Counted from the first letter of the stretch, positions 36,536-46,602 are shown. The stretch is DNA of 64,000 nucleotides from Flavobacterium panici (GCF_903819335.1 NZ_CAIJDE010000049.1:124001-188000), one strand, 5' to 3'. The notes: generated by a model not told the origin, from the sequence alone. Translations and numbers: made by a program.

Positions 36536-37561
36536 CTATTTATCCCAAGACATTTTAAATTTAGCGTCTTCCATTCTATGCCCTTTTTCATCATCAGAAA
36601 CGGCATAATTAAAACCTGATCTCAAACTGTAACCTGCATGTTCTCCGTTTTTATTTAAAGCAATAAAACCAACTTGCAGATATTCCATGTCTTTGTGGTT
36701 TTTGTGTTTGTTGTAAATACGTTCTGTAATTTCTTTACAGGCATCATACGGCGATTTTCCCTGACGCATTAATTCAACAACCATGGCACTTCCTGCGGTT
36801 CTAATTACAGCTTCGCCTAAACCGGTTGCCGCTGCTGCGCCTACTTCGTTATCCAGAAAAAGACCCGCGCCGATTATTGGGGAGTCACCGACGCGTCCGT
36901 GCATTTTCCAGGCTGCACCACTTGTAGTACAGCCACCAGAAAGGTTTCCATCCTGGTCTAACATTAGCATGCTTATGGTATCGTGATTTTCTATATTAAT
37001 AACTGGTTTGTATTTTGAATCTTCCAGCCATTTTTTCCAGTCTTTTTCAGATTCCGGAGTTAGTAAATTTTCTTCTTTAAATCCTTCTGATAATGCAAAC
37101 TGCAATGCACCTTGTCCGGCAAGCATTACGTGCGGTGTATTTTGCAATACTCTTTTTGCTACAGAAATAGGATGCATAATTCCCTGTAAAAAACAAACCG
37201 AACCGCAATTGCTATTATGGTCCATAATACAGGCATCCAGCGTTACTTTTCCTTCGCGATCCGGATATCCTCCATAACCTACGCTACGTACATTTGGATC
37301 TGCTTCTGGAATTTTCATTCCGGCTTCAATGGCGTCTAATGCTGGTTTTCCGGCTTTTAATTGTTCCCAGGTTTCTTTATTAGCAGGTAAACCGTGATTC
37401 CAAGTTGAAATAATAACCGGCTTTTTTACTTTTTTTGAAGGAAATCCTAATGCGCCTTCTTTTTCATTTTCTTTCACTTTTGCAAATCCGCTAAAGCCTA
37501 CAGAACTTACGGCTGCTGCGCCTAAAGCTGCTTTCTTGATAAAGTCTCTTCTATTTGACAT
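36536..37561 (-). CDS. Glycosylasparaginase (N4-(beta-N-acetylglucosaminyl)-L-asparaginase), Ntn hydrolase
   Basis: 341 residues. The N-terminus (MSNRRDFIKKAALGAAAVSSVGFSGFA) is a Tat-type signal with an RRDF motif. The autocleavage site and nucleophile are visible as HDT at 193-195 (Asp194-Thr195). The following GCTTSGAAWKMHGRVGDSPI and GAGLF.DNEVGAAAATGLGE segments are diagnostic of the family. The proenzyme cuts itself before Thr195, which then hydrolyses the bond between GlcNAc and Asn. This is the strongest single indicator that the locus targets Asn-linked glycans. Family founders include the Flavobacterium (Elizabethkingia) meningosepticum enzyme. Confidence 0.96.
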   Translation of the reverse strand: MSNRRDFIKKAALGAAAVSSVGFSGFAKVKENEKEGALGFPSKKVKKPVIISTWNHGLPANKETWEQLKAGKPALDAIEAGMKIPEADPNVRSVGYGGYPDREGKVTLDACIMDHNSNCGSVCFLQGIMHPISVAKRVLQNTPHVMLAGQGALQFALSEGFKEENLLTPESEKDWKKWLEDSKYKPVINIENHDTISMLMLDQDGNLSGGCTTSGAAWKMHGRVGDSPIIGAGLFLDNEVGAAAATGLGEAVIRTAGSAMVVELMRQGKSPYDACKEITERIYNKHKNHKDMEYLQVGFIALNKNGEHAGYSLRSGFNYAVSDDEKGHRMEDAKFKMSWDK

Positions 37562-37585
37562 GCTTTTTTACTTTTAGTTTTATTT

Positions 37586-37726
37586 AAACACATAGGAACA
37601 TAGCTTTTAGAACCGAATAAAAGGCGTTTCACTTGCATTAACAAACATAGTTTTATCGCTTGAACTTTGTCAAAGTTTAAAATTTTGACAAAGTTGAATT
37701 ATCTACATTATGTTTCTATGTGTTAA
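37586..37726. repeat. ACACATAG/CTATGTGT inverted element with inner hairpin
   Basis: The outer arms AAACACATAG and CTATGTGTTA bound a ~140-base element. It contains AAAGGCGTTTCACTTGCAT and an inner palindrome AACTTTGTCAAAGTT...AACTTTGTCAAAATT (about 37662-37695). It occupies the whole space between GHL10 and glycosylasparaginase. Confidence 0.7.
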
Positions 37727-37734
37727 AAAAAATA

Positions 37735-38814
37735 TTACTTTAAACTTGCTTTTGTTTCTTTGATTGTCTTTAAATTGCTTTCAGACAATGCATTTCCGTC
37801 GAAAAATGAAACTCCTACTGCTCCATTTTCTTTTGCTTCTAAAATAGCTTGTTTTAGCTCTTTATCATTTTTCAATCCCGGAATATAAATTCCTGTATTG
37901 ATTTTCGTTTTCTTATCTTCTAAATCAGCAACACCTTGTTTTGTTGCGTAACCAACCCAGTCAATTTCTTCATTGTAAAAACTGTGGTAAATCATTGGAT
38001 ATACTTCGTCGATATTCCATTTGTCCCAACGCTGAAGTACCATGTGGTCTGCCATTTCAGGATAAGGAAATACGGCTGCAGTTAATTGTTTGTTGTGCTT
38101 GTGTGCAATTTTACAGGCATCATCAACAACCGCTTTTATCGCATTTAAACGGAAGTTTTTCCACTCCATATCGATAGAAGTATTGTGGCTTTCTTTTGGA
38201 TTTTTATGGTGAATTTTTTCGAATGCTTTTACACATTCGTCACAATAACAAAAATCAAATTGAGGTAATTCTACATCCTGAACCAAGTTGTATTTTGGCA
38301 GTAAACTAATTGGTAAAAAGATGTCCGGGAAACGAATATAATCTAAGTGAACACTTTCGATTCCTTCAACTTTTGCTAATTCTTCAACTAAATGTAAAAC
38401 GTGTTCTCTTGATTCTTTTCTGGTTGGGCATAACCATTGGTAATAATCCACATACGGGCGATTGTCGAAACAAGATTTTCCTTCTTTGCTTACCTGATAC
38501 CAATCTGGATGCTGTAACGCAACTGAATCATTTGGACGGTTCATTGCCATAATCCAGGCGTGAACTTTTAGGCCTTCTTTTGTTGCAAGCGGCACTAATC
38601 TTTTTAAAAGTTTTGGATCTGTTGTCGTATTGATTAATACTTCGTCGATTCCGCCGTCTTTGTATTTTTTGAATTCTTTGGTATAATCTGCGTCTGATTT
38701 TTTGGCATCTGCGGTTGTCCAGACAGCAAATTTAAATGAGGTGGTTTCTTCTTTTTTGGCACACGAAAAAATGCTGAATGCCAGGAAAAAAAGTAATAGT
38801 TTTGGTAGTTTCAT
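37735..38814 (-). CDS. GHL10-type putative glycoside hydrolase, lipoprotein
   Basis: 359 residues. A lipobox (LAFSIFSC, Cys18) follows a short leader. The barrel carries the VHLDYIRFPD signature of the GHL10/DUF187 group, plus VHAWIMAMNRP, WLCPTRKESREHV and EVYPMIYHSF. Cys residues in FCYCDECV look like a metal or structural cluster. Members are assigned to glycan degradation mostly by context; the reaction is unknown. It lies between the CBM9-like and glycosylasparaginase genes, so it may act on the peptide-proximal part of the glycan. Confidence 0.8.
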   Translation of the reverse strand: MKLPKLLLFFLAFSIFSCAKKEETTSFKFAVWTTADAKKSDADYTKEFKKYKDGGIDEVLINTTTDPKLLKRLVPLATKEGLKVHAWIMAMNRPNDSVALQHPDWYQVSKEGKSCFDNRPYVDYYQWLCPTRKESREHVLHLVEELAKVEGIESVHLDYIRFPDIFLPISLLPKYNLVQDVELPQFDFCYCDECVKAFEKIHHKNPKESHNTSIDMEWKNFRLNAIKAVVDDACKIAHKHNKQLTAAVFPYPEMADHMVLQRWDKWNIDEVYPMIYHSFYNEEIDWVGYATKQGVADLEDKKTKINTGIYIPGLKNDKELKQAILEAKENGAVGVSFFDGNALSESNLKTIKETKASLK

Positions 38815-38828
38815 AGTGGTTTTGTGGT

Positions 38829-39899
38829 TTATTTTGCTATTATTTTCCCGTCCTCTTTTATCACAAATGTTTGATTCGAAAAAGGGCTTTTTACAGAAAT
38901 ATTATATCCGCTGGAATGATTTTCTAAGATAGGTTTTAAAATTTTATTATCAACACTGATGTTTTCTTTTGTTAGATTCGCCAGCGATTTTGCCCAAATT
39001 TTATTCTTTTGAAAATATTCTTTTTGGGCTCTGTATAAATTGTAAAGTTCCCATTTTACTTTTTCGTCCTGCGGAATTGTAAAGGTATCTTTTCCTTCTT
39101 TTGAAGAAAAATAAACATAGCCCCATTTTTCAGGTTCGTGCATATTGATGACTCCCATTGGCGACCAAACCCAATTGTATTCCGGAAGAAATTTTCCGTC
39201 GGCGTCTTTTTTGCGTTCGTATTTTCCGTCAACAAGGGAATGCTGCCAGTTTACTCTTGAAAAATTAACTCTCCAGAATTTATCGACTGGTAAATTTTGA
39301 TCGAAATAAGAGGTTTTGTAAGATGCCCACGGAATTGCCATTTCTAAAGTCCAGCCTTGATCAGTATCTGTTGGATTATTAAGCGTTCCCTGAACTTTAA
39401 CTGCCGATTTTAAACCCGGAATATTCCAGTCGTTTAAAACTACGAGATCATTTTCTCTATAAGGTTTTGATAAAAATAGATCCCAAGCAGTGTTCAAGGC
39501 GTTTATTTCTAATTCGTAATAGTTAAAAGTGTCGCTGTCGGGATCTATAAAAACTTCGAAATCATTGTTGTAAAAAATAATAGTGTCACGCTGTTTTAAA
39601 TTGGCCCAAACGTGCGGCTCCTCCATCTTTGCTAAAATATAAAAATTGGTTTCGTCCCACAGCATTTTTACTTTTGTTGCATACTTGGGTTTAATGCCGT
39701 TTTCTATATCTTCAAAAAGATCAGTCCAGTCTGCTTTACTCCATGAAGCATCAGATTCATCTCCGTCAATTGTAATTGGACTTGCCGTTTTTGCCGCGAC
39801 GTATGTTTTAGGAATAATGGTATTTTTCTTCGATTGAGAAAATCCCGCAACCGAAAAAGAAACTAAAACAACTGTTAACCATTGAATTTTTAAACGCAT
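38829..39899 (-). CDS. Secreted carbohydrate-binding family 9-like protein
   Basis: 356 residues with a signal peptide (ends AGFSQ). Residues ~40-250 match the CBM9-like/DOMON fold: ITIDGDESDASWSKADWTDLF, ATKVKMLWDETNFYILAKMEEPHVWA, NNDFEVFIDPD, and NYYELEINALN. The C-terminal ~90 residues are helical and charged. It has no hydrolase residues and probably binds glycan at the surface or in the periplasm. The start is 7 bases from the GH130 stop and the stop is 14 bases from the GHL10 start, so it is within the operon. Confidence 0.88.
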   Translation of the reverse strand: MRLKIQWLTVVLVSFSVAGFSQSKKNTIIPKTYVAAKTASPITIDGDESDASWSKADWTDLFEDIENGIKPKYATKVKMLWDETNFYILAKMEEPHVWANLKQRDTIIFYNNDFEVFIDPDSDTFNYYELEINALNTAWDLFLSKPYRENDLVVLNDWNIPGLKSAVKVQGTLNNPTDTDQGWTLEMAIPWASYKTSYFDQNLPVDKFWRVNFSRVNWQHSLVDGKYERKKDADGKFLPEYNWVWSPMGVINMHEPEKWGYVYFSSKEGKDTFTIPQDEKVKWELYNLYRAQKEYFQKNKIWAKSLANLTKENISVDNKILKPILENHSSGYNISVKSPFSNQTFVIKEDGKIIAK

Positions 39900-39906
39900 G
39901 CTTTTT

Positions 39907-40872
39907 CTATAAACTGTTATCTTTTGTAAACTGAATTACTTCACTTAATTTACCAAATGCTATGGCTACGGCGGTATCGGCAGCACCATAATAAACGGCT
40001 AATTTATCTTCCTCTGTATCGTGTAAAGCGGCACATGGGAAAACAACATTTGGCACATCTCCAACCATTTCATAAATCTCTGCCGGACCTAATAAATAAG
40101 GCTGTGTTCTGTATTTTACTTTGTCTGGTGAATCAACATCTAAAAGTGCTGAACCCATTGCATAACGGAAACCGTTGCAGGTATTGATAACGCCGTGATA
40201 GATCATCAGCCAGCCTTCGTTTGTTAAAATAGGAATTGGCCCTGCTCCTACTTTTGTACATTGCCATGCGCTGTCTTCAAACGGAGTTGGTTTCATTACT
40301 AATCTATGTTCTCCCCAATATTTCATATCCGGGCTGTAGCTGATCCAGATATCTCCAAATGGCGTATGTCCGTTATCACTTGGACGGCTTAACATGGCGT
40401 ATTTTCCGTTTATTTTTTGAGGGAATAAAACACCATTTCTGTTGAATGGTAAAAAGGCATTTTCGCATTGAAAAAACTCTTTAAAGTCAAAAGTATATCC
40501 AATTCCAATAGTTGGTCCGTTGTAACCATTACACCATGTAATCCAATAACGATCTTCAATGAAAACCACACGCGGATCATATTTATAAGCAGATTCGATC
40601 ATATCTGTATTACCAGACTGCATTACAATTGGTTCGTGGTTAATGTCCCAATCGATTCCGTTTTTACTAAAGCCGGCAAAAATATTCATTTGAACCGCTT
40701 TGTTATCACATCTGAAAACTCCCGCATAACCATCTCCAAAAGGAACTACAGCACTATTAAAAATACTGTTTGATGATGGTATTGCATATCTGTCGATAAT
40801 TGGATTTTCAGAATATCTCCACATTACATCGTTACTGTTTTCGGGTCTGTCTTGCCAAGGAATACTGCTCAT
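39907..40872 (-). CDS. GH130 phosphorylase, beta-mannosyl-GlcNAc type
   Basis: 321 residues without a signal peptide, so cytoplasmic. The five-bladed GH130 fold shows WRYSENPIIDRY, SIFNSAVVPFGDGYAGVFRCD, the YDPRV strand carrying the catalytic Asp, and the phosphate-binding pattern K.GAGPIPI...WLMIYHGV plus YAMGSALLD. Its family uses phosphate to split beta-mannosides, giving mannose-1-phosphate. The related Bacteroides enzyme releases GlcNAc from Man-beta-1,4-GlcNAc, the N-glycan core disaccharide. The adjacent symporter gene is well placed to supply the substrate. Confidence 0.93.
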   Translation of the reverse strand: MSSIPWQDRPENSNDVMWRYSENPIIDRYAIPSSNSIFNSAVVPFGDGYAGVFRCDNKAVQMNIFAGFSKNGIDWDINHEPIVMQSGNTDMIESAYKYDPRVVFIEDRYWITWCNGYNGPTIGIGYTFDFKEFFQCENAFLPFNRNGVLFPQKINGKYAMLSRPSDNGHTPFGDIWISYSPDMKYWGEHRLVMKPTPFEDSAWQCTKVGAGPIPILTNEGWLMIYHGVINTCNGFRYAMGSALLDVDSPDKVKYRTQPYLLGPAEIYEMVGDVPNVVFPCAALHDTEEDKLAVYYGAADTAVAIAFGKLSEVIQFTKDNSL

Positions 40873-41194
40873 TTTTTTTGTTTTTTTATTGTTTTGTTTT
40901 TTTATTCTCTCACTTTTGTCATTTGTTTAAACACATAGAAACATAGTTTTTGAAAACCGCTTAAAGGCGTTTCACTTGCATCAACAAACATAGCTATGTG
41001 TTAGAAACTAGTTTCTTTTGTATTCTTTTTTATACACACTTAAAACTATGTTTCTATGTGTTTAATTTTTTTTCAGTTTTGTCATTTCGAGGAACGAGAA
41101 ATCGCACTAGAAATTCCGCAATCTAAATCGTCAATCTTTGTCGAGTTTCGTGTGCGATTTCTCGTTCCTCGAAATGACAAACTGTATGTCTTAT
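40873..41194. repeat. Intergenic region with two repeat elements
   Basis: Between the symporter and GH130 genes there is an ACACATAG...CTATGTGT element (about 40929-41063) and one copy of the ~100-base palindrome (41081-41179). No ORF was seen. The strand-specific T-rich run at 40873-40915 is the leader of the GH130 gene. Confidence 0.8.
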
Positions 41195-43072
41195 CTAATC
41201 TTCAATTTTTCTAACCTTATCCAACCACGTAAACTTCAATATCGTCGTCGTTACTAAAAACACAATCAAAGCCGTAATTGCTTTTGGATAATCTCTGATG
41301 ATAAAAAATATCGGAAGCAAAATCATACTTGACTGCCAAATAATTCCAATCGCGCAATTCATCATATCTCTCCAGAAATCATTGTTTTTTTCGAAAGTAA
41401 AATCTTCTGACTTTAATACTTTATAAACCGGACCCCAGAATCCCCAAGGTCTTACGTTTGCGTAGAACGATTTTAAAACTTCCATGTCTGTTGGTTTACT
41501 TAAGAACGTTCCTAAAACACATCCTAAAATAGAGAAACCAAATATTATTGGAAATAAATAAATCGCTTGTACTTGTGCTAAATCGTATAAAAATGATCCT
41601 TCGGTTAAACTTCCTTTGGCCTGACCTAAAGCAAATTGTAAAGAAGCTACAATTAATCCGGCGAACATTCCCCAGAAATAACCCCATCCATTAAAACGCC
41701 ACCAAATCCATTTTAGGAAATTTGCGGCAACATAACCTCCGTATAAAGCACTTGTAATCCAAAGCGTTAAGGAATTGATCGAATCTGCAAAGAATCCCAT
41801 GAAAACTCCTAAACCAACTACAAGAAAAGAAGAAATCTGGCTTACTTTAATATAATGTGCATTTGTCGCAACTGGCTTAAAGTATTTTTTATAAATATCA
41901 TTTACAATATATGCCGGCCCCGCATTTACGAAAGCTGAGAATCCCGACATAAAAGCGGCTAATAAACCTGCTAAAAGAATTCCTTTTATTCCAACCGGAA
42001 TATATAAATTGACCACTTTTGGCATTAATAATTCTAAATCGGCTCCGGTTAAACCTGTGTTGGCATTTAATTCAGGAGCTAAGTTTACCAACGCAATTAC
42101 CACGATTCCGGTAATTAATAAGTATCTCGGAATGAATAAAATTAAGTTCGTGAAACCACTCATATAAGCTGCTTCTTTTACAGATTTTGTAGAAAGAACA
42201 CGTTGTAAATCGTAACTCGGCGTTGGCCCTGCGACACTTGCAAAGAAACCTTTGAACAACGTCATTCCGATGAAAGCACCAAACATTTTGTAACCTTCAG
42301 AATCAATTAAATTATTGAAGGTTTGGAATTTATCACTCCACTGGGTTTCAAACTGCCATCCGAAGAAAACATTTTTCCATTCCTCGGTAATAACCGAATT
42401 TATCTGAATATCAGTATAATTGACAAATGCATATCCGGCAATTAAAACTCCGGCTACAATCATGATTAAATATTGTACAACTTCTGTCGCAACTACAGAA
42501 AACATTCCGCCTTTAACGGTATAAATCGTAGTTAAAAAGATGATGATTAACGCGTAAGAACGCTCTGAAGTCAACAAAATTAAATCACCATAATGAAGCG
42601 TTAAATCCCACGGAAGAATAATGGTTACAAATTTTCCGATTCCTTCGAAGAAATAAGCGATAAAACCAATTGTAGAAATAATAGCAAAAATTGCCACAAT
42701 AATATGCGATGCTTTTCCGGCTCTGTCACTTCCAAAACGGGTTAAAATCCACTCAGAACCTGTCATTACTTTTGATCTTCTAATCCAGACTGCAAGGAAC
42801 ATCATTACGAAAATCTGGTTCCATATTGGCCAAAGCCACATGAACATGAAACTTTTTACTCCGTATAGAAAAAGTACCCCAATCATCCAGGAAGTTCCGG
42901 AAACATCAAACATTCCAGATCCGTTACTTAGACCTAAAAAATACCATTTGATTGTTTTTCCGCCAAGAAAATAATCATCCAATCCCTGTTTTGCTTTTCT
43001 TGAAATCCAAATTCCGATACTCACTGAGAGCAGAATGTAAGCTACGATTATCGATACGTCAATAATATCCAT
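41195..43072 (-). CDS. Sodium:solute symporter (SSS family), likely for glycan products
   Basis: 625 residues with 13-14 hydrophobic segments. SSS features: the N-terminal YILLSVSIGIWISRKAKQGLDDYFLGGKTIKWYFLGLSNGSG, a GMFSVVATEVVQYLIM segment, and the GLLAAFMSGFSAFVNAGPAYIVNDIYKKY signature. It uses the Na+ gradient across the inner membrane. The closest contextual substrate is Man-GlcNAc or a monosaccharide. The upstream gene (GH92) lies 38 bases away, and the repeats after its stop may separate it from GH130. Confidence 0.93.
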   Translation of the reverse strand: MDIIDVSIIVAYILLSVSIGIWISRKAKQGLDDYFLGGKTIKWYFLGLSNGSGMFDVSGTSWMIGVLFLYGVKSFMFMWLWPIWNQIFVMMFLAVWIRRSKVMTGSEWILTRFGSDRAGKASHIIVAIFAIISTIGFIAYFFEGIGKFVTIILPWDLTLHYGDLILLTSERSYALIIIFLTTIYTVKGGMFSVVATEVVQYLIMIVAGVLIAGYAFVNYTDIQINSVITEEWKNVFFGWQFETQWSDKFQTFNNLIDSEGYKMFGAFIGMTLFKGFFASVAGPTPSYDLQRVLSTKSVKEAAYMSGFTNLILFIPRYLLITGIVVIALVNLAPELNANTGLTGADLELLMPKVVNLYIPVGIKGILLAGLLAAFMSGFSAFVNAGPAYIVNDIYKKYFKPVATNAHYIKVSQISSFLVVGLGVFMGFFADSINSLTLWITSALYGGYVAANFLKWIWWRFNGWGYFWGMFAGLIVASLQFALGQAKGSLTEGSFLYDLAQVQAIYLFPIIFGFSILGCVLGTFLSKPTDMEVLKSFYANVRPWGFWGPVYKVLKSEDFTFEKNNDFWRDMMNCAIGIIWQSSMILLPIFFIIRDYPKAITALIVFLVTTTILKFTWLDKVRKIED

Positions 43073-43110
43073 TAAATATATTTGTTAGTAGGTTAGTTAC
43101 GTTTTTTGTT

Positions 43111-45354
43111 TTATTTTTTTGTTCCCCAGTTTTTATTTGGCTGAGGTCCCATTACAAAATGTAAAACCCCGCCTTTTAAAATCTGTTGATGTGTGATTGC
43201 TGTTTGATTGAATTCGACTCCGTTTAAAGTTGCCGACTGGATATAAAAGTTTTTGTTTGAAACATTTTGTGCTTCAATTACAAAAGTTTTTCCGCCTTCA
43301 AGATTGATGGTTGCTTTCTCGAAAATAGGACTTCCAATTTCGTATTCTCCCGATGCCGGATTCATTGGGTATAATCCCATTGAACTGAAAACATACCAAG
43401 CCGACATTTGTCCGCAGTCTTCGTTACCGCTTAATCCGTTTGGTGTTGTATTGTATTGTGTATCTAAAATATGACGAACCCAATATTGCGTTCTCCAAGG
43501 CTGTCCTGCATGATTGAACATATACGCAATGTGGTGACTTGGTTCGTTTCCGTGTGCGTATTGTCCAATTAATCCTGAAATATCCGCCGAAACATTGTTT
43601 CCTGTAATTTCAGAACTTTCGGTAAATAATTGTTCTAAACGTTTAGTAAAGGTTTCATTTCCACCGTGTATTGAAATTAAATTATCAACATTTTGCGGTA
43701 CAAACCAACTGTGCTGCCAGGCATTTCCTTCTGTATAATCCGTATGTTCTCTGTGGTTCGAATGTTTTGGATCGAAAGGTTCATTCCATGATTTTCCATC
43801 ATCTGATTTTCCTCTCATGAATCCTGTTTTCGGATCAAATAAATATTGGTATGCCTGAGAACGTTTTAAGAAAAATTCGTAATCAGCATTTTTTCCTAAT
43901 GCTTTTGCCATTTTCGCCACACACCAATCGTCGTAAGCATATTCTAAAGTAATTGTAACCGATTCGTCTAATAAGTTATAAGGTATATATCCGTATTTTT
44001 TGTAGAAGTTTAAACCTCGCTCGTCCTGCATCATGGTGGCTTTCATGGCTTCGAAAGCTTTTTCGGCATCAAAACCTTTTATACCTTTTAAGTACGCATC
44101 GACAATAACAGGAATTGAATGATAACCAGTCATTGTATTGGTTTCATTCGCATATAAAGTCCAAACCGGTAATATTTTTTTGGTATCGTAATACGCTAAC
44201 ATTGAGTTTACAATGTCTGAAGTTTTGTCTGGAGCCAATAAAGTCAATAAAGGATTTTCGGCTCTAAAAGTATCCCATAGTGATAAGGTCGAATAAGCGG
44301 TATAATCTTTTGCTGTAACAATTTGATCGTCCTCTTTTCTAAATTGACCGTTTTTATCACTATAGGTTACAGGGGCAACTTGTGCGTGATACATCGCAGT
44401 ATAAAAAATCGTTTTTAACGAATCTACTGGTGTTTCAACTTTAATTTTACTTAATGCGTTATTCCAAATCGAAGCGGCTTCTGATTTTGTATTGTCGAAA
44501 TTGGCTTTTTCTCCGTCCAGATTATCTTTGGCATTAGCCACACTTACAGATGATAAAGCGATTTTTATAAATAATTCATCTGAATTTTTAGAATCAAAAA
44601 ATAATTGTGCCGATGTATTTTCTGCATCTGCTTTTTTACCGGTAACAATTTGTTTATCAGCAGATAAAATTGATTCTGCAATAGGTTTTGAAAACTTGGC
44701 TACAAAAAATACTTTCTGATTTGCTGCCCAGCCTTTGCTATATCTGTAACCACTTATAGTATATTGGTCTTCAATTGTAATTCCGGTTTTTAAGGCTTTG
44801 TCCCAATTTATGGCAAATCCTAAATCGACAATTACAGATTGTTTGTCGTTTTTTGTAAATGTATATTTATGATACGCTGTTCTTTGCGAAGAAGTTAATT
44901 CTACATTGATTTTAGGATCTTTAAGAAAAACTTGGTAAGAGCCCGGTGTTGCTTTTTCGTTAACATGACTGTAAAATGATTTATAAGGTAATTGATCGCG
45001 TGAAGTTGTTTTTAATGTCAAATCGACTTTTTTGTTGGTCGGCATAAATAAAATGTCCGCCAAATCGCCAATTCCTGTTCCGCTTAAGTGTAAATGACTG
45101 AAACCGGAAACGATAGAATCTGAATAATGATAGCCTGAACACCAGTCCCAGCTTGAGATTCCGTTATCTGGACTTACTTGCAACATCCCAAAAGGAACCG
45201 TAGCTCCAGGGTACGTATGGCCGTGTCCACCTGTTCCAATAAAAGGATCAACATGGTCAACAAAAATATTTTCCTGTTTATTATTTTTGTTTACATTTAT
45301 TTTACAACTTGTAGCCAAAATTGCAAATAAAGCCGGCACGAGAATTTTCTTCAT
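43111..45354 (-). CDS. GH92 alpha-mannosidase (second copy), lipoprotein
   Basis: 747 residues from ATG at 45354. An in-frame start at 45390 would add 12 residues before a normal lipoprotein leader, MKKILVPALFAILATSC, so it is rejected. GH92 landmarks are VDHVDPFIGTGGHGHTYPGA, GFSHLHLSGTG, TLSLWDTFRAENPL, EGNAWQHSWFVPQNVDNL, and GLSGNEDCGQMSAWYVFSSMGLYPMNP. It differs strongly from the first copy and is probably specific for another linkage. As a surface or periplasmic lipoprotein it would trim mannose before import. It is divergent from the LytS gene, with 121 bases between the starts. Confidence 0.95.
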   Translation of the reverse strand: MKKILVPALFAILATSCKINVNKNNKQENIFVDHVDPFIGTGGHGHTYPGATVPFGMLQVSPDNGISSWDWCSGYHYSDSIVSGFSHLHLSGTGIGDLADILFMPTNKKVDLTLKTTSRDQLPYKSFYSHVNEKATPGSYQVFLKDPKINVELTSSQRTAYHKYTFTKNDKQSVIVDLGFAINWDKALKTGITIEDQYTISGYRYSKGWAANQKVFFVAKFSKPIAESILSADKQIVTGKKADAENTSAQLFFDSKNSDELFIKIALSSVSVANAKDNLDGEKANFDNTKSEAASIWNNALSKIKVETPVDSLKTIFYTAMYHAQVAPVTYSDKNGQFRKEDDQIVTAKDYTAYSTLSLWDTFRAENPLLTLLAPDKTSDIVNSMLAYYDTKKILPVWTLYANETNTMTGYHSIPVIVDAYLKGIKGFDAEKAFEAMKATMMQDERGLNFYKKYGYIPYNLLDESVTITLEYAYDDWCVAKMAKALGKNADYEFFLKRSQAYQYLFDPKTGFMRGKSDDGKSWNEPFDPKHSNHREHTDYTEGNAWQHSWFVPQNVDNLISIHGGNETFTKRLEQLFTESSEITGNNVSADISGLIGQYAHGNEPSHHIAYMFNHAGQPWRTQYWVRHILDTQYNTTPNGLSGNEDCGQMSAWYVFSSMGLYPMNPASGEYEIGSPIFEKATINLEGGKTFVIEAQNVSNKNFYIQSATLNGVEFNQTAITHQQILKGGVLHFVMGPQPNKNWGTKK

Positions 45355-45475
45355 ATAAAACAACCTTAATTTAACTTTAAATTTAAACAAACCGACTTTT
45401 TATTAAAACTTATTTAGACGGACAACACATAAACTTAGATAAACATCAAAAAAAGTCACAAAACATACTCATATT

Positions 45476-46534
45476 ATGAATTTCAATTCTAACAAATTAT
45501 ACCGCGTACCTTTGTATTATCATGTGGTTTTTTGGCTGACTTATTTCTTATTTAATACTTTTCGATGGGGAAGTTATTTTAATGACTATTTGTATTCGCT
45601 AAAAACCAATTTGCTGGGTTTCCCTATTCACATGACGCTGTGTTATTTGAATATTCTGATTTTTATGCCGTATCTGGTTTACAGAAAAAAGTATGTGCTT
45701 TATGTTCTTGCGGTTTTGTCTGCCATCTTCCTTATGGTATTGGTAAAATTTAATCTTACCTATTTGTTAATCACACACAATGTATGGCCGGAAGGTCCGC
45801 AGACAATTGATAAACTGACACTTAATTATACCATTGATATGATGATGGGAGAATTGTACGTAATCACTTTTGTTACGGCAATTAAAATCACTTTGGACTT
45901 TTTAAAAGAGCAAAAAAGAGTAACCGATTTAGAGAAATCACAATTAGAAACCGAATTGCTTTTTCTGAAATCTCAAATCTCTCCGCATTTCTTCTTCAAT
46001 ACTTTAAATAACATCTATTCTTTATCTGTAGAAAAATCGAATAAAACGCCAAAGATTGTTTTAAAACTTTCAGAATTAATGCGTTATATGCTTTATGATA
46101 CAAGTGGTAAAAAGCAAAGTTTAGAAAACGAAATTTTATGTATTCAGAATTATCTGGATTTAGAAAGAATCAGAAACGACGAACGTCTTGAAGTTAACAT
46201 GGAAGTTTCGGGAGATATTCACGATAAGGAGATTTCTCCGGTGATTTTACTGACTTTTGTTGAAAATGCCTTTAAACACGGTGTAAACAAAAACACAGGA
46301 AAAGTCAGGATTAACATTGATTTTAAAGTAAAAGGGGATTTCCTGCATTTTACGATTTCAAATCCAACGCCAGAAATTACGCAGCATCAGGATAATTTTA
46401 ACAAGTCAAGTGGTATAGGTATCGAAAATGTCAAAAAAAGACTGGAATTAGGATATAATAAAAATGACTATAAGCTTTCATTTAAAAATAAAAAGAATAT
46501 TTTTGTCGTGAAGCTTGTGATTAAAGTAACCTAA
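45476..46534 (+). CDS. LytS-type sensor histidine kinase
   Basis: 352 residues. There are four membrane helices (~12-30, 48-68, 73-92, 118-140), then a short coiled linker and the His_kinase domain. Phospho-acceptor His171 lies in LLFLKSQISPHFFFNTLNNI. The ATP-binding N box is FVENAFKHG, with a GIGIENVKKRLE motif at the C-terminus. It has no extracellular sensing domain of any size, so it may sense a membrane state or a transporter partner. It pairs with the LytTR regulator gene 68 bases downstream. Confidence 0.93.
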   Translation: MNFNSNKLYRVPLYYHVVFWLTYFLFNTFRWGSYFNDYLYSLKTNLLGFPIHMTLCYLNILIFMPYLVYRKKYVLYVLAVLSAIFLMVLVKFNLTYLLITHNVWPEGPQTIDKLTLNYTIDMMMGELYVITFVTAIKITLDFLKEQKRVTDLEKSQLETELLFLKSQISPHFFFNTLNNIYSLSVEKSNKTPKIVLKLSELMRYMLYDTSGKKQSLENEILCIQNYLDLERIRNDERLEVNMEVSGDIHDKEISPVILLTFVENAFKHGVNKNTGKVRINIDFKVKGDFLHFTISNPTPEITQHQDNFNKSSGIGIENVKKRLELGYNKNDYKLSFKNKKNIFVVKLVIKVT

Positions 46535-46602
46535 ATGCAGCTTTTTCTCGTATATAAGATTACCTGCTAAATTATTTCGCTCAAAAACATAAGATTATAG
46601 AA

